Positions 23,961 to 38,300 of a stretch of DNA of 64,000 nt are shown in pieces (the first letter of the stretch is position 1; each line of letters opens with the position of its first letter). Both the position numbers and the translations under genes were made by a program. The DNA lies in the NCBI GenBank assembly GCA_018697195.1, contig CM031858.1, positions 130,503,712 to 130,567,711 of the forward strand, written 5' to 3'. The stretch comes from Certhia americana (taxonomy: Eukaryota > Chordata > Aves > Passeriformes > Certhiidae). The notes below the pieces were generated by a model that saw only the letters and a program-made list of their open reading frames with translations, was not told the DNA's origin and did no database searches.

Positions 23961-26900
23961 ATCCTGTTGCAAAGTAGCTGCTTCTTCCTGCATAGCTACA
24001 GCTTTTTTCATGACTCAAGCATTATCTTGTTGCCAATACTTCCCTGAGAGCCAAGTGGGTAAGACTTGATTAAAGGCAGGGGGAGTGGGACAAAGCACAG
24101 TCTTGTCTTGACAGAAAGTGCTGGAAGAGGGGACAGCCATGATGGTCCAAAACTGCTTGAATGTGCTGTGAGAGGTGATGACCATATGGAACTCAGAGAT
24201 GGAGAAGAGGATAGGAACTTCATGGCGGAGAGGGAGGAACCAGATCCTTGAAGAAGCTCTCCTTGCAGTAGGATGAGGTAATAATGAGCAAACCTTCTGT
24301 GAGACAACACTAGGCAGAATAGCAATCATGAACACCTTATGGAAACTGAGAATCTTAATCTATTCTTGCTTCAAAATGCAGGGAAATGTGGCCTGGCCAT
24401 GAGTGCTACAACATTGGTCATGTGACAAAAGGAGACCCTGGCCTGATAGCTATGATGAATGGAGTTCTTGCTGTTGAACAATATGCTTATGACCAGGCAA
24501 GGAAAGATATACTTCAATTCCAAGACATACCAAACATGCAAATGATGAATTTTGGGATGATGATGCTCACATGGAATAATTGACTTAAACTTGACTGAGT
24601 CTTCTCTTCCAAAAGCTCAATGCATATGGGCTATTCTCTGCACTACCATTCCTGTTGACCAGACCTTTCCTTTTCTGATGGGTCTTTTGCTTCTTTTTCT
24701 TTTGGTCTCCTCATGCTGCTGTCTGCTTCCATTAAATTCTTTCTCTTTGTTGTTGCATTTTTCTACAAACACCTTGGAAATTTTGTCTGAGCTGTCTTTA
24801 CTTTTTGGGGAGTTGGCTTGATTTACTGAGTTTATTCATTAATACTTGCTCTTCTCCCCCATCTTAGCCCCTCTCCCTTGGTGTAATACTTCCTTCTTCT
24901 GCTGTTTAGTTTTATTAATTCATGAGGTAACCTATGTGGATTGGTTTTGATCTTCTTTTCTGTTTTCTGGCTTTTGTCTGTTCTTTCTGTTGAATTCAGT
25001 GAGACCATGTGCGTCAAGTAAACAGAACAGGCCAAGTTCTTTTCTGTATTTTCTGCTTCTAGTGCCTGGTCTCAAGACTTATCACTATGAATACTTTTGG
25101 TTACTAGTATCTGAACAGATGCCTCTATTTACCTCAGTTTTTAAATGGAATGATTAGGACCTTTAAAATTATTTACCAATGTTAACCAATGTTAGAGCAG
25201 AAAAATCTCAGTCAACAAACCATTTTCTTTTAGTGAGTTCACTTCATTGAAATACAACTCATAAAATGTCGTCATTGCAAAAAGGCTGATTCTAAAACTT
25301 TGGTTTTATGGTATGAAATGTCACATTACTTTCAAAAATGTCTAGGATGGTTTGCAATTCCTTTAGGTACTCAACCACCCTTCACATTGCTGGATTTGAG
25401 AAGAGTGGTAGGTTTTTAGCTTTTTGACTACATAAGTGTCGAGTCTTTATGGAGATTATCTAAACTACATATATGAGCTCAGATGAGAGACTTTAGCATT
25501 CACATTGCCCTTTGATTTCAAAGTAATCTGAAGCTGCCCAGGGCCTTAGAGGAGTGTGTTCTTGTGCTGTATTTCTGGTACATCCTGGTTGGTAGTTAAT
25601 TGCTCTCACAGGGATAAGTTGGGCTTGTAACTTTCCTCACCCCAGAGACTGTCTGGGTGTGAGTCAAAGTCCCAGCTCACTTGCACTCTCTGACTTCTCC
25701 TGCAATGGATGATGGCTGTCATTTAGCAGTTAGGCATAAAGAAATGATCATGTCTAAGTAATATTAAGAAGTAGAAAAGAGGGTTTCTAAAGAGTCAGTT
25801 CTACTGTGCCATCAGGTTGCTTTTCTCTGCCAAATACGTCTTCATTTGAATGGGGTAAAGCATAGATAGGTCAATAGTGGGCATGGTTTGAGACAGCCTT
25901 GGTGCAGGCCATTGATTTCCATCTCAGTATCACAATGGTTTTTGTTGGCCTAGTGCTTGAAAAAGCTGAGAAAGTGCCCCATGTAATGTAGCAGAATATG
26001 GGCAAATACCTCCATGACTGGTCTCGGTGAATTGCAAGAGGACTGATACCCTATCTAGAGGAGATCTAGCTGAGACGTTACAGTTTCTTTTATGCTAAAC
26101 TAGTATGGAAAAGTATCCATTATCTCCTGGAAAAGATTGGGGAGTTTTGTTGTGCTCTGGGAAGGTGATGCAACCCTTGAGCAGGTGATCCTGATCCTTT
26201 CATGCCACCTGAGTGGTTCATAAACCAGGTATTTTGTCTGCAGATGTCCATCACGTAAAGACTTCCCCGCTGAGGGGGATTTATCAACTAGCAGAGAAAT
26301 CATGGAGGTGCCTCCAGCTTCACACAGGCAGGACACATGATGGGGCCTGCCTGGCCATCCCAGCCCTCCTGGTCTGCCATGACTTTCCTCACAACTGTTT
26401 GTGCACTGGAAGGCATCTCCAAGAGTGCCAGGCATGTACATCCAGATGAGACAAGGTGTGATGATTAATTAACACCCTGGAAACAAATGGCACAGAGGTG
26501 AGGAGGCTTAGTGCTCCTCTGGGTACCATCACAGTGGTTCTTGAAATGGATGAAATATCTTGGCATGATCTGCAGCTCCTGGAGACTTCATACTGCATGG
26601 AGTCTTATGCTGCTCCCATTAGGGGTTTACATTCAAACAGCACATAAACACAAAATCTCACCCCAAGACATCCCTCTCTTCTTGGGGAGAAATCCTTCTT
26701 TCTCCTTTCTCCACCCCAATCCACCCCTGCTATGCAACACACAGAGATCCCTGCAAGCACAGGCTATGCACCAAATCCAGGTTATAAGTGATTTGGTTGA
26801 AGATACAATATTTACAGGCTCTCAGGAGGCTCATTGTAAAAATCTGAGAATTAATTAATGTATATTAAGACAGCACAGTATCTTCAAGGATTTCTTGTAG

Positions 26901-29612
26901 CCTTCTCCCAGTGCTTGGGTTAATATTTCTCTTTGCAACAGTCATCTCCATATATCTTCAGTAATATGGTGGAATCAGTGCCTTGGAGAATTTTTTTTTT
27001 AATTCTAGTTGCCAGACAGCTATAGACCAATTAATCTACGAGTATGCACATTTGGGGATAATATTCTCTAGTGACTCAGCAATGTAACAGATGGCAAAAT
27101 ATTTCATATTTATTTCCATTCCATTTCTATATTGGAAATGAACCCAGACATTTTATTTTTTTTGACAGTCAGACAACATCTGTTGAGAACACTGTCAGCT
27201 GAATTACAACCTCGCTGGCAGGTAGTTGGGTAGACAGCATGAATTACTTTCAGCTATTCTGTATGTGGTTAAATCTCTTTCTCTACTACATTATTTTCAT
27301 TATAACTGCTGGATGTTGACTAGCTTTACATTGTATTTCTGTGAGTTTAAGTTAAGTCATAAAAAGATTTGATGCATGAAGATGCTGAGCATTGAGTTGT
27401 GATATCAATGGATTTATTTGTACTCATTCCTTAGCCAAGACAAATTAAAAGAAGAGATATTTTGGAGGGAACAGGCCAGGGGCTTGGAGGAGATGCACTT
27501 CACTGCTGTGGAAGGAACTCAAGTGTGGGAGTGACTTGGAGGATTAAGTCCCAGGAGCTGGTGTGATCCAGACATATCACAGTCTGAGATATCTGAGCTG
27601 AGAGAGAGGCTGCCAAGTGCTCTCCCTCCTGGTGCAAGCAGCATACTAGGCTTCTGGCAGTTCCGAAACAAATTTTTTCCTGGGGAAGCAGGTGTGGAAG
27701 ATGAGGCCTTCCATGGTGAGAGGATGAGGAGCCTGAGCACTGGAGGAAGCCTGATCTGAGGAAAAGGATTTGGTATTTTTGTGCAAAGATCAAAACTACC
27801 TGAGAAGCAGAATTAGAATTTCATCTAGGCGTGTTGTCCTGTGTCCTGTAAGCCTTTTCTCAATGCAGTAAACTCTATTCCTGCCCTCCTGAGCACTATC
27901 CATACTGCCAGTCTATCTCTGCAACAGCACAGTCAATTCTGCCTCTGGTCTACTCCCCTTCCACAGTATAAGCTCTCATGTTTTTCCTGCTGCTGAGCAA
28001 GACACTGTGTGTGATGATCAGAGACACATACATATTAATTTTCTGGAGAACATATGGCCAGCTGCTGCCAAACAGATTAAACAACAGCTGAGTTCTTCTC
28101 CTGTTTCCATCAGACATTTCAGATTTTCAGAAAATATGTATGAGTGTCCTCTAAGATGTCTACTGTCTGCCAAATACAATTAGAGTAAACTGATGGACAG
28201 ATAGGACAGACAGGGTATGCACATTTGTGGAAAACTAGGTTAAGAATCATAGTAAACAAGTGAGTAATGAAGGAAATATTTTGCAAAACATTATTTTAAT
28301 TCCTTTGGTTCTGTGATATCTTTTAAATGACTCTATTCAACTTCTTCTTTGGGATAGGAATTGAATGTTCTTCTTTGTTTATTTGGTACTTAACAAAATT
28401 TGCTCACAGAATGCACATGAAGTCAGACTGATTTCATCCACTCAACCATATGCATATGCGTGTGTATTTATACATGTGTACAAAGGTATCCAAAGCCAAG
28501 GGTGATCATTGCTGTTAGTTATTAAAAACTTGAAGTTTTAAAAAAGTTTAAAGTTTCTAGACAGGATTGTTCTGTCAGACTGGATAAAAGTAGAGTGTAC
28601 AAGTAGATGAAGTGGAAAACACAGACTAACATGACGTGTTTAAGCAAAGAAAAACACCAATGCCCTAGTGTCTGTCTGTGGGTACTGGCCTGGATGCCTG
28701 GCAAGTGACAGGCTATGTGACAAGGGTGTTACAGGTTGCTGAGCCTCAGGAGAGGCTTCGTGGGTGCCCCAGTCTGTTCATGTACCTGGGACAAGCAGAA
28801 GATAGCATGGAGTACTGGTTTCTTTTGTGGAGTAAAACTAAAGCACTTGCATTTGCCAGGAGCTGAGCCTGCTAATAGAGATGAGTTGTAGGTCAGAGAC
28901 TCTGGGTGTCCTGCCTTGTCCTCTACCTGTGAGCTCTTGCCAAGGTTTGGAGGGACTTTGTGTTCTGCATTGCTCACTTTTGTAAAAATAAAAAGCCAAG
29001 CAACTATTCTTTGTCTAAGTTTCTCAGTAGTACTGAAGTTTGCTGCGCAGTCATTGTCCCTGCATAAAGGACCAAAGATCTCTGTATGTATTCAAGGCCT
29101 CCATCATAAAATGATTCTTGTTGTTTTCCAGTGACTTCAGTGCTTTAAATTAGCCCATGCATTTCAAGAAACCACAGAAATTACCAATTTTACTCAGAAA
29201 AATTGAATGTCTGTTTGGTCCCTCTCCTTGTCAAAAATGGGATTTCTGGTTGCTAAACAGAAGTTTGTCAAATTTTGAGGTGGAAACTGCAAATAAATAC
29301 TTAAACATGTGCAATAAGGTACTGCCACCAAGTAGCCAACTAAACTATAGATTTAAGGCTTCTTAAAATGTGCTAAAATATTTTCCTGGAAGCCATTCTT
29401 TTATTCACTTTTTTTTTTTTTTCTTTTTTTTTTTGGCATTAGAGGATGGCTTCAGTTTTATTACTGTGTTATGCATCACACTGCAGTCTGATGGCTGCAA
29501 TCTGGCCTTTAATGAATATTTTTGAACTTTGTTGATTAGCAAGGTGTTACTTGTGTGGAAAGCATTTCAGAAACAAGGGGGAGGGAATTTTTTGTCTTAG
29601 ATTATTGTGAAT
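23961..29612. other. Unique non-coding stretch, no gene seen
   Basis: Contains several ORFs of 60-115 codons (for example 24008-24335 minus, 24386-24583 plus, 26511-26858 plus). None shows a domain, and most overlap ORFs on the opposite strand. T-runs are present near 26990-27000 and 29411-29434. No LINE or LTR was recognised. Confidence 0.5.
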
Positions 29613-29659
29613 AATTAGAATTATTGTCAATATCAGAATAATTGTCAATTATTCTAATT
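29613..29659. repeat. Short AT-rich inverted repeat
   Basis: Arms AATTAGAATTATTG (29613-29626) and CAATTATTCTAATT (29646-29659) are complementary except for one position, with a spacer of about 19 bases. It could form a small hairpin. No associated gene or terminator function can be argued in this context. Confidence 0.7.
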
Positions 29660-32200
29660 GAGCTGTGGTTACAGTTCTTTACAGATACTTTTTTTTGTTG
29701 TTGTTTTATTAGGTTATGAAGGTTTTAAGACAAAAGGTGGTGCTCCTTTTAACAAGGAAACACTGCACTGTTTAAATTTTGCAAAACAAGAAAGCTCAAT
29801 GAAGTTCAGAAGCCTTCATGGCCACTGACCACCTGCTGGCATGGTCTGAGGGTTAATCACTTCCTGATCCAAAATCACCCAAGGTAAAATTTTCCTTTAA
29901 AGCTAACCCACATATCTTAGGATGCGAAACTACATCATGTCTTTAATAAATTCTCAATTTCTTGTCCAAAACCTTTGGGGTACAATGAACTACCCCCTAG
30001 ACAATAAAAGTGCAAAAAAATAACCTTTATCACGCCTTTGTCAACCCCAATATGGTGAACATTAAGTCCCAGGCTTGGTACAGGGACCATGAGGTAGCTA
30101 GATGGACTCTTCCATATACACTGTGTCTACAGGTGAATTATTGTAATAGGAATATTACATTTTCCATGTGTAATAAAAAGATAGAAAATAAAGTAATTTA
30201 ATATAAAAAGGCAGTTAAAAGTGTGTTTCACCTCATCTGGAAACAGGGAGGGGAACACTCTCAATAGTCAGGAGTATTTGGTATCTGGAAAGAATGGGGA
30301 TGACGATAGTGAGACACCCCTACAAGGCTGAAAGAGAAAAGCATGCATGGAAAAGCTGCAGAGCATGAAATCCAAATTCCATCAGTCATTTAGCCTGTTG
30401 AAATCAAGGTCTTGTTTTCCACAGGAAATCAGTAGAGCTGAAGGACTTAGCACTACTTAGATAGTGTCACAAAAGAGCAGTGAAAAACAGTGTGGATCAA
30501 GGAATGACACATATAGATCTTGTAGCTAGGGTTTGGGGAGTAGCTGCAGACAAGTATGTCCTTTCAATTGCCCTTCTCATATCCCTTAGATAAAAACAAC
30601 GCAGAGGAGTAATCTCAAGAGGCATATAGTTCTCTCTAAATGTGAAAGATATTAAGCAAACATTCTTCTGCCCATAGAGACTGTAAAAGCTCTTCTCACT
30701 GTAAAGTTTGCGTGCCATCTCCTGTTTCTGTACTTACAAGAAGAAAGCAAAGGCTAGCAGAAGTTTAGGAATCACATGGGAAAGAGCTTCTTTTGTCCGT
30801 GGATCTTTCAGACCATGGGAAGTCTTCTGGGCCAGGAAAAATGTGAAATATTCCCTTGGTTGGGCTTGACCTTTGTTATGTCTTTCCCAGGCCACTTGTT
30901 GACAGCAGTTTTGTCATATCAGAACATGGCTCAAATATGGTGATTTTACCAGAATGTAACCAAAATAAAAACACTGTGAGGATGATGTATCCGTGCTCTC
31001 TCTTTTTCTTTCTTATCTTTCCTATATTGCTATGGAGAGAAAGAAGTTCAGTCTGTGAGGGAGAGTACCTCACACAAGTTGTGTGTGAAGCAATGCAAAG
31101 CAATGAAGTCTCAATGAAGTCTGTAGCAAAGAACAGCAGGCATCACCGATGTCGGATTTCTTAGGTATGAAGCCAAAATAGAAACAGAAACCAGTTTCAC
31201 TTACATTCTTCCAAAAGCACTTATTGTATTGTGTGTAGTGTAAATTAATAATGTTGTCATTTGGAGGAGCAAAACCCCAGTAAGAGGAATCGCTGAGCAC
31301 AGGTGAGGTGGGAGTTGATGAAGCACTGAGTAAGTTAAAGGAGTTTCTCTTGTCTTGTTGCTGTCAACCTGGGGAGTGAGGTTATCAATGTGACATTTCT
31401 TATCTATGCTTCAGGTTTGTTAATTTGTTTTTCTGTTCTATTTGTTTTTACAACAGATTTATGCATCCTGTTCAGTGGGACAGTCTGGAGTCCTGCCTGT
31501 TACTGCCTGACCAGCTCACATTGCCACTGTCTTGCCTTGTCCTCCTATAAGGAATTACAGCAGTACAAAGCAGATGCTGACTCCCCACACTCTCCTGCAT
31601 GACAGTGAGGTGAAGTCAAGGTGTAAAAGCAAGATGCCCTCCATAAACTTCAGCTGACTTTGCAGTTAGGTTGGAGGAAGAAATAAGATATGTGGAGCCT
31701 GACTGACAGCATGGAAATAACCCTGACCTTGCCAACACTTGTACCTGAGCCAGCCTGTTTGCATGTGAACTTTCCTTTAGAAATTGCTGAAATCTTTTAT
31801 TTGTTCAGAGAAAATATGTGTTTGAAGGACTGAACCAAAATGGCAACCTCAGGTGTTAGTCATGCAGTCAGTCAACTCCCCTCAAAAATTTAAGAGACAA
31901 GGCTGTGGTTCTGCCTTCTTGTTTCATCTGGAAGAGCAGGGCAGGCATGTGAACAACAGTAGCTGATCCAGAATATCCTCTGAAAGCTGTCTGAAGCTGA
32001 CTGTTCTCCCATGGGACTGGTAGCAGCACTGTGCTCAACATGCACAACGTGGCTGGTATGAGCCTGTGAGAGCCCAGGTCTGTTCCAGCATGGTGATACT
32101 TCTGTAACACAGGCAGACAGAACTGAAGTGTGGGGACACAAATGTCTGAGCTAACAACCTATGCAAATTGAGCTCCTTGCATTAAAAGCAAAGAAGCTTT
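29660..32200. other. Unique non-coding stretch, no gene seen
   Basis: ORFs at 30856-31164 (plus) and 30876-31300 (minus) overlap on opposite strands with no family signature. No recognised repeat. Confidence 0.5.
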
Positions 32201-32224
32201 AAATTCACAGAATTCTGTGAATTT
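32201..32224. repeat. Perfect 24-bp palindrome
   Basis: The half-site AAATTCACAGAA is followed immediately by its exact reverse complement, centred on GAATTC. The same AAATTCACAG words recur just downstream (32226-32235), and CACAGAATTC occurs again near 32241-32250, so the area is a small cluster of related direct and inverted words. Its sequence resembles the ATTCTGTGA repeats of CR1 tails, but no other CR1 sequence is beside it. Confidence 0.9.
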
Positions 32225-35200
32225 TAAATTCACAGTAAAGCACAGAATTCGCATTGTTGTCTGCTTCAATTTTCAGACATACCCACAGAAGTGGTTTAAT
32301 ACTTCACATATTGGACAATTGCCAATTTTAACGTGTGCAACTGTGTGCACGTTTAAAATCAGTATGTGTAGATTAGAATGAGAAATACATGAAATGTGAG
32401 GGTGTTTAGTATTTCCATTTCATTTTCACCTTAAATGTTCAGGTATTGTTTAATTATAAATATTTCACCTCAGTTATTGCACCTAAAAAGAGAGAATCAG
32501 ACTGCAGACAAACATAAGTTTTTTTTGAAGACTGCGTTTGCCTTTTTTTTTATCCTTTCACCATAGCTTGAGATATCCTTCTGTTAGAATATGGTGTAGG
32601 ATTCCCTTTGTGACGTTCTGGTGCATTGTTGTGAAAGGAATTATCATGTTGCAAATTCAATAACCTCCCTTCAGGATCAGTTAGCAAGAAATCATAGGTC
32701 ATAAAGGAACAAAACCTTCTTAAACTTAATATCCTCAGTAACAAAGCAGGAAGGGCAAGAGGCATTCTAAAAATTTCAGAGGTTTTGGTTTTAATCAGCT
32801 TTGAAAATTTTGATCTAATTTGAAAAGTGAGTCTCAGATGATTATCCTGCTTTCTGTAACACAGAAAGTTTGTTCATGAGGTGGAAATCCACTGTGTGCC
32901 AAGACTCAGATTAAAGAATGTTTTTATGGCTATCTAATAAACTTTGAAAATATGGGTTTATAATGGAAATGCTGACTTACTTCTTATTCTAACAAGACTG
33001 GTGGATGCTGCTGTAATGTACTGTGTAATTTATAGGAGTCACCTGTTAAGCCATCTGGGACAGAAAGTTTCCCAACTTCTAAAATGTTAGTAACTGGATT
33101 AGCCTTATAAACTCCATTTTACAATGATACCAAATGCATCTATGCCAGCCCATCATATTCTTGGCCTGTCATTTCATATTTATAAAAAAAATAATTAAAA
33201 AGAGCTTTTTAAATTACTCCAGTATGAGTAGTAATGGAGGTTAGAAGGGTGATGCTGGTGCTTTGATTTATTGTTTATAGGTGTCATATGGAATGAGTCC
33301 TGGGGTGAAATAAAAGTTTCTGTTGTTACTCCTCAGATAGGGAAAGTGTTGGGGTTTTTTAAAAGGGACTTGGGGCTTTTAAAAATTGGCTACACTATAT
33401 TGGTCCTCGGGGCCTGTCACAGACTGGAGGAGTGAACAGAAAGAGAGGTTAATGGAGAAAGAAAGATGACGAATGATGGGGAATCATTAATGGGGAATTA
33501 TAAATAGGCATCAGTGAGAAAAGCCCTGTCTGTGAGTTTATGGGAATAGCAATGTCTCTTGCAGTAGTAAACACTTAAATTTTCCTTAGAAGCCAGTGAT
33601 CGATGAGAAGCAACTTTATTTTGTCACTGGATTTTTTTTTCCTCCAACTGTTTTTTTTTCTTATCTATAATAATTTTAATCTGTTCTTTATTCAGTTTCA
33701 TAGTACTTGGAGTAAAAGGTGTTTGTTGACAGGACTTCCAACTCAGCATTTGGGATTCTACATGTAATTTATCATGGAGAATTGCTGTTACCTTGTTAAA
33801 AGAAACATCCATTTTTGCAGATGATGTGATGAAGGTAAAGCACTGAACTTCAGGTGATCATTACAGACATTTTGCATGGGATTTAGAGGAATATTAGCCT
33901 TTCCCCCACATTGCAATTGTAGTACTTAACATTTTGCACTCCTGTTGAAGTGTCTATGGATGTAACTTGGCATTTTCACCCCAGCTGTTGCAAGGTGTTG
34001 CTCAATACTCCTAACCAGATACTAAAGTCCAGTGAACATCCAGCTAGCAGTAGTCTTCAAACAGCCTGACAGACAAACTCTGGCCTTGTAGGAGAGCCAG
34101 ATGTTTCTGGGCAGCTTGTTGGAGACTGGAGCTGACTCCTATGGGAATAATGAGCATCCCAAGCCTCAGTGCTTTCCACACCATATGTAAGAGGCGTGTC
34201 GCCCAGCTTTGTCCTCCCTGAATACATGTAGGGCAGATGAAACATTTATGAAAAACAAATCTGAATGAGAATTCCAGCAAAAGGAAAACCCTGTAGTCCA
34301 AAGGCAGTTCTCCACCCTCAGGAAGCAGGTGAAAAACTGACTGAAATATCCAAACCAGATACCAATCCTATTGCTTAATGTGCAACTGGCAACTTCTCAA
34401 GAATTATGGTGATGGGGTGCAATGGGATTGTACATATATTGGCATGGATTCATATTCCCTGCTGCCTTCTCTTTATTTTAGTTTTCAGGTTTTTATGTGT
34501 CTTTCAGAACTCTAGACGTCATATCGAGGTACTTGAAACTTACAGTTTGTCTGCTGCTTAGAAATATGTGAGGATTTGGAAGTCATAGCGGACACACAGC
34601 TGAGGATTAGCTTTCAGTGCAATGCTATGTAAAAGGAAGGTGGTGCATATCAAGTCAGTATAGGGAGATGATCTCTTCTCCTTACTTATTATTTATAGAG
34701 CTAAAAAAACTTCAGGCTTGGACTGGAATACAAGAATGGAAAGATGGGCCATTAACACCTGAAGATGTAGAAAGCATGACCTAAATGCTTCTCTGACTAT
34801 TTACTAAGATCTTTCATTCTGTGGAAATGCATAGCAGTTTAGGATTCTAACTTCAATAACAAAGGCAGAACAAACCCCTGGATACAGTTTAGCACCAAAC
34901 AGATTAGGCAGAGAATTGAGACAAATATTTAAGTGATGCTAGAAAAATGACTGAGCTATCAAGGGAAAAACTGAGTTTTACATCTCCTGAAAACTTCATA
35001 CCAAGACATGTTGGAGAATACACAGAAGCAAAAAAAAAATTCTGAGGCTCAGTAAAAAAGCGGGTGAATGGAATTATATGGTCAGTGTTGTACTCCTGGT
35101 CCTTAGGAGTAGAAAGGAAGGTGAGTTTAAAGGGAGCTAACAGCCTGCTACAGGGCAGACTTTAAAGAAGACAGAGCGCAGACAGCAATTGATGGTAATC

Positions 35201-35239
35201 ATAACTATTTTTTTTCTATTTTTAGCTCTGTCTTTTCAG
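32225..35239. other. Unique non-coding stretch, no gene seen
   Basis: AT-rich DNA with short open frames. The region 33345-33440 has a slightly more GC-rich, repeat-like texture, but no family could be assigned. Confidence 0.5.
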
Positions 35240-35365
35240 TGACTGCATTCAAGGATGGCAAGAGACCACGTACCATTACGTAACCATTTGAGTGAAAAGA
35301 ATTTTCCTCAAAAGTACTTGGGACACTAAGCAGATGGCAGCAACTTAATCCAATCCAAAGAAGGA
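35240..35365 (+). other. Weak candidate non-coding exon
   Basis: The segment follows two successive pyrimidine-AG acceptor-like sites (TTTCTATTTTTAG and CTGTCTTTTCAG) and ends at AAGGA/GTAAGTG, a good 5' splice site. The only ATG-started frame inside is about 24 codons and closes within the segment, so if transcribed it would be a UTR or lncRNA exon. Chance is a realistic explanation. Confidence 0.15.
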
Positions 35366-38300
35366 GTAAGTGAAATCACTCAGTCAGTTACATTCACTGA
35401 GGAAACTCTCTGATTCTCTCAGATCTAATGGAAAAAGCAAATAAAACATTACTGAAACTGCCACGTATGTGTATTTTTATTACAGCAGAGCAATCAGTTG
35501 TCTTTTGTTTTCTTAAACTGATATTATTGAAAAATTCTTTTCTTTTTTTTGTTTTTTATTACCCTTTAAATCTTCCTTAACAGTCTCTTATCACAGTTCA
35601 TAGTAATTGAACTGATACTGACACAGAAATGCTGTAGTTTGTAGCTATGTGAGATCAGATGAATTGCAAACTCTGTCTACTTGCTTTGCTGTTGTGTTTT
35701 TCCATGGGAGTCAGCAGAAACCACGGTTGAGCACTTGCATCTGCCCACAAAGCCAGACTAGGAAATGAACTTCAAACTTTCTCAACATGACTTCATGAAA
35801 AACAGTTGTAAGGGGGAAAACAATGGGACAGAGCTAATTCAGTCCATAAATAGGTGAAAATCAGGTGCTTCATGCTCTTTTGTCAAGGTTTGGACCTGCA
35901 TCGAGTTTGTGATAGTAGGCGACCACCTTTGAAAGTGTATCTTTCCCTTTCCTTCCTTTTAAAGTATGACCTCTTACCTTCTGTCTCAGGAGATGGATTT
36001 TTCATCTCTAGCCAAGGAGGCTTCTACAATACCTCTAGCAGTTTTAAATGCACCCAAATTGCCAGTCTTTAAGCTCCTAGGGAAATTATAGACAAATAAG
36101 TATTTGTTGAGCTGTATTACACGCATTCTCATTGCTGTTTGTAGTGACACATGTTCCTGCTGATGAGATATCTGGATGCAAAGCAGAACATGCAGGAAGA
36201 ATATGGTTACTGCTAATAGTTTGCTCTGTGAAGCTAATTTCCCATCAAATTTGTTTGGTTTAATTTCCACCATTCAGTTAGTGGTAAGGCAGGATTTTAA
36301 ATTCAATTAACTTTCCAGGTCACAAATAGTTACTGTCAGTGCGCAGGTATGACAAGGCAGAGTGTCACAGCCAGTGCCCATCCTGCCACCCCAGCCAGGA
36401 GCAGGGCAGCTGTGGACAGCCCCAGGCACTGGGACAAGGAACATGTGAGGAGGTCCCAGGAGAAGTCATTATGACACTCAGGGTCCTGGAATTTATTGCA
36501 CATCCACAAAGGGTTTCTGTGCCTGGATTTGTGCCTGTGTGTAGAGGTGCTCTGGCCACATTCCACCTACCAGTTCGTCCTGATGTTCGGCTCCATCACC
36601 TCCTCCTCTGCTCACCACCCACCCAGCTTCATCCCTGCCAGAAGCACAGGTCCCTGCAGGTCACCAACACATACCAACCTGTTTAAAACAAAAAAGGGTT
36701 TAAGCAAGATGATCCTCAAAAGGAATCCCTGATTTGGATTGTGAACTTGGAGTCGTTTTCCAAATCTTAGTTGTCCAGCTCCCGAATGTGTCAGTTTCCA
36801 AACCCTGCTGCCAGGTCTTCCTTTTTTTCTTTGTATCTGGTAACAAAATGAGATGAAAAAATATATTTTGTGGAAGAAATTGGAAAATGCAAAACAGTGG
36901 CTACCGTTTTCAGCTTTGAATGAGCAAAAAATAGAGGATTGAGTTTTCCCTGCAAAGAAATTGGGAAATAATAATGCAGAAGGAAGCAACCTTTTCTCTG
37001 AGCCCCTAAACTTGGGAGCAAATACAGTTGTGTTTGTAGCCTTATTCTAATAGTGTAGTATACAAACTGAGCACATGTAAGCAGAAAGCAGAGAATTTTG
37101 TCTTGAAAGTTTCACACTACCACAGAGAAAACAAACTTTAAAATTAAGCAGAATATCACTTCAAGAATGTTTCACTTAGAGCTTAGTGTTCTTTTTATTT
37201 TGTAAATTAATTAAAAGCAAAGAAGGTACAGCTAGTAAAAATTACTGAAAAGTTTTTGCAAAAATTGTGCTTTTCACAGTGCAGTACTTTTATTCCTTTT
37301 CCTTACTGAGGAGAACTAGGATTTATTTATTGTGCTCGATAAAAATATTGAAATAATAGTAGGCGATTTTGTATGACTTCATGTTATCATAAATTAATTC
37401 ATTTTCAAATCAGATTCAATCAAACCTCAATTTATAATAATAAAATCCAGATTTGCATGCCACTAGAGGTATGTTCTACCAAAAATAACAGACTTCAGGA
37501 GGTAATTAAAGTATATTCTGTGTTCAATATATGATTTTAAAATTTCCCTTCTGTACCATATAAGCAATGGCCAGAGAAAGTGTGGGGTTTAGGTGGAATG
37601 GGTTGAAAAAAAAAAGAAAAGAAGAAGGACTACATAGTAGGTTTTGGCTCAGTCCTGCAGTAAGACTGTTGTGTAAACTACACTGCATCTCAGGGGCGAT
37701 CCTGGGAATATGGTACTCAAAATATCTCAGAAAAATGTGACTTAGTGTACTTCTGTGCTGCACAGCTGGTTGATCATCACCTGCTGTGACATTTCTCACA
37801 TGTGCCAGAGCACACATGCTCGCTGTGGTTCTGTACGTGGTCTGAAAATGTGATTGCAGGGACACATTCTGTGGTCCTTGGTGCTAAAACACTTCTAACC
37901 AGTTCCCAGCCTAAAAAATGTTGTGTTCTTGCCTTGCCGTGCCATGGTCTCCACTTCCTGTTGGCATCTTAGGCACAGTCAGCCATCTGCACCTTTAAAT
38001 CCACTTTTACTGTTGCTTGCCTTTGGGAAACAAGGTATGTCTTACATTTTATTCCCCCTAGAAACTCAGGGAGACACCACAGTGGTTTAGCCTCAGAGAT
38101 GCCAAGAGAAGTCCAGTGACCAAGAAGCAGGCAGGGGCCAGGTAGGGGGTCAGAGGGATGGGAATGGGCTGCATCCCAGCAGCAAGAGAAGGGGTGGAAC
38201 TGCCTGTGAGAGAGCTGCCTTTGCCCACTTCTCTTTGCCCACTTCATTTTGACTCCATTTAGCCTTGGTACTCTAACTTGATATATCTAGAAGGTGTTTA

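Noticed and set aside
24008..24335. Two overlapping minus-strand ORFs of about 105 codons and a 65-codon plus ORF at 24386-24583
   Set aside because: No domain, mutually overlapping frames, no splice or promoter context; expected number of such ORFs by chance in 64 kb is high.
33345..33440. Repeat-like GC-richer stretch considered as an LTR scrap
   Set aside because: No TG/CA ends, promoter or poly(A) layout could be recognised.
36336..36690. 115-codon ORF considered as a cysteine/histidine-rich exon
   Set aside because: Overlapping ORFs on both strands and no recognised zinc-binding spacing; composition effect.
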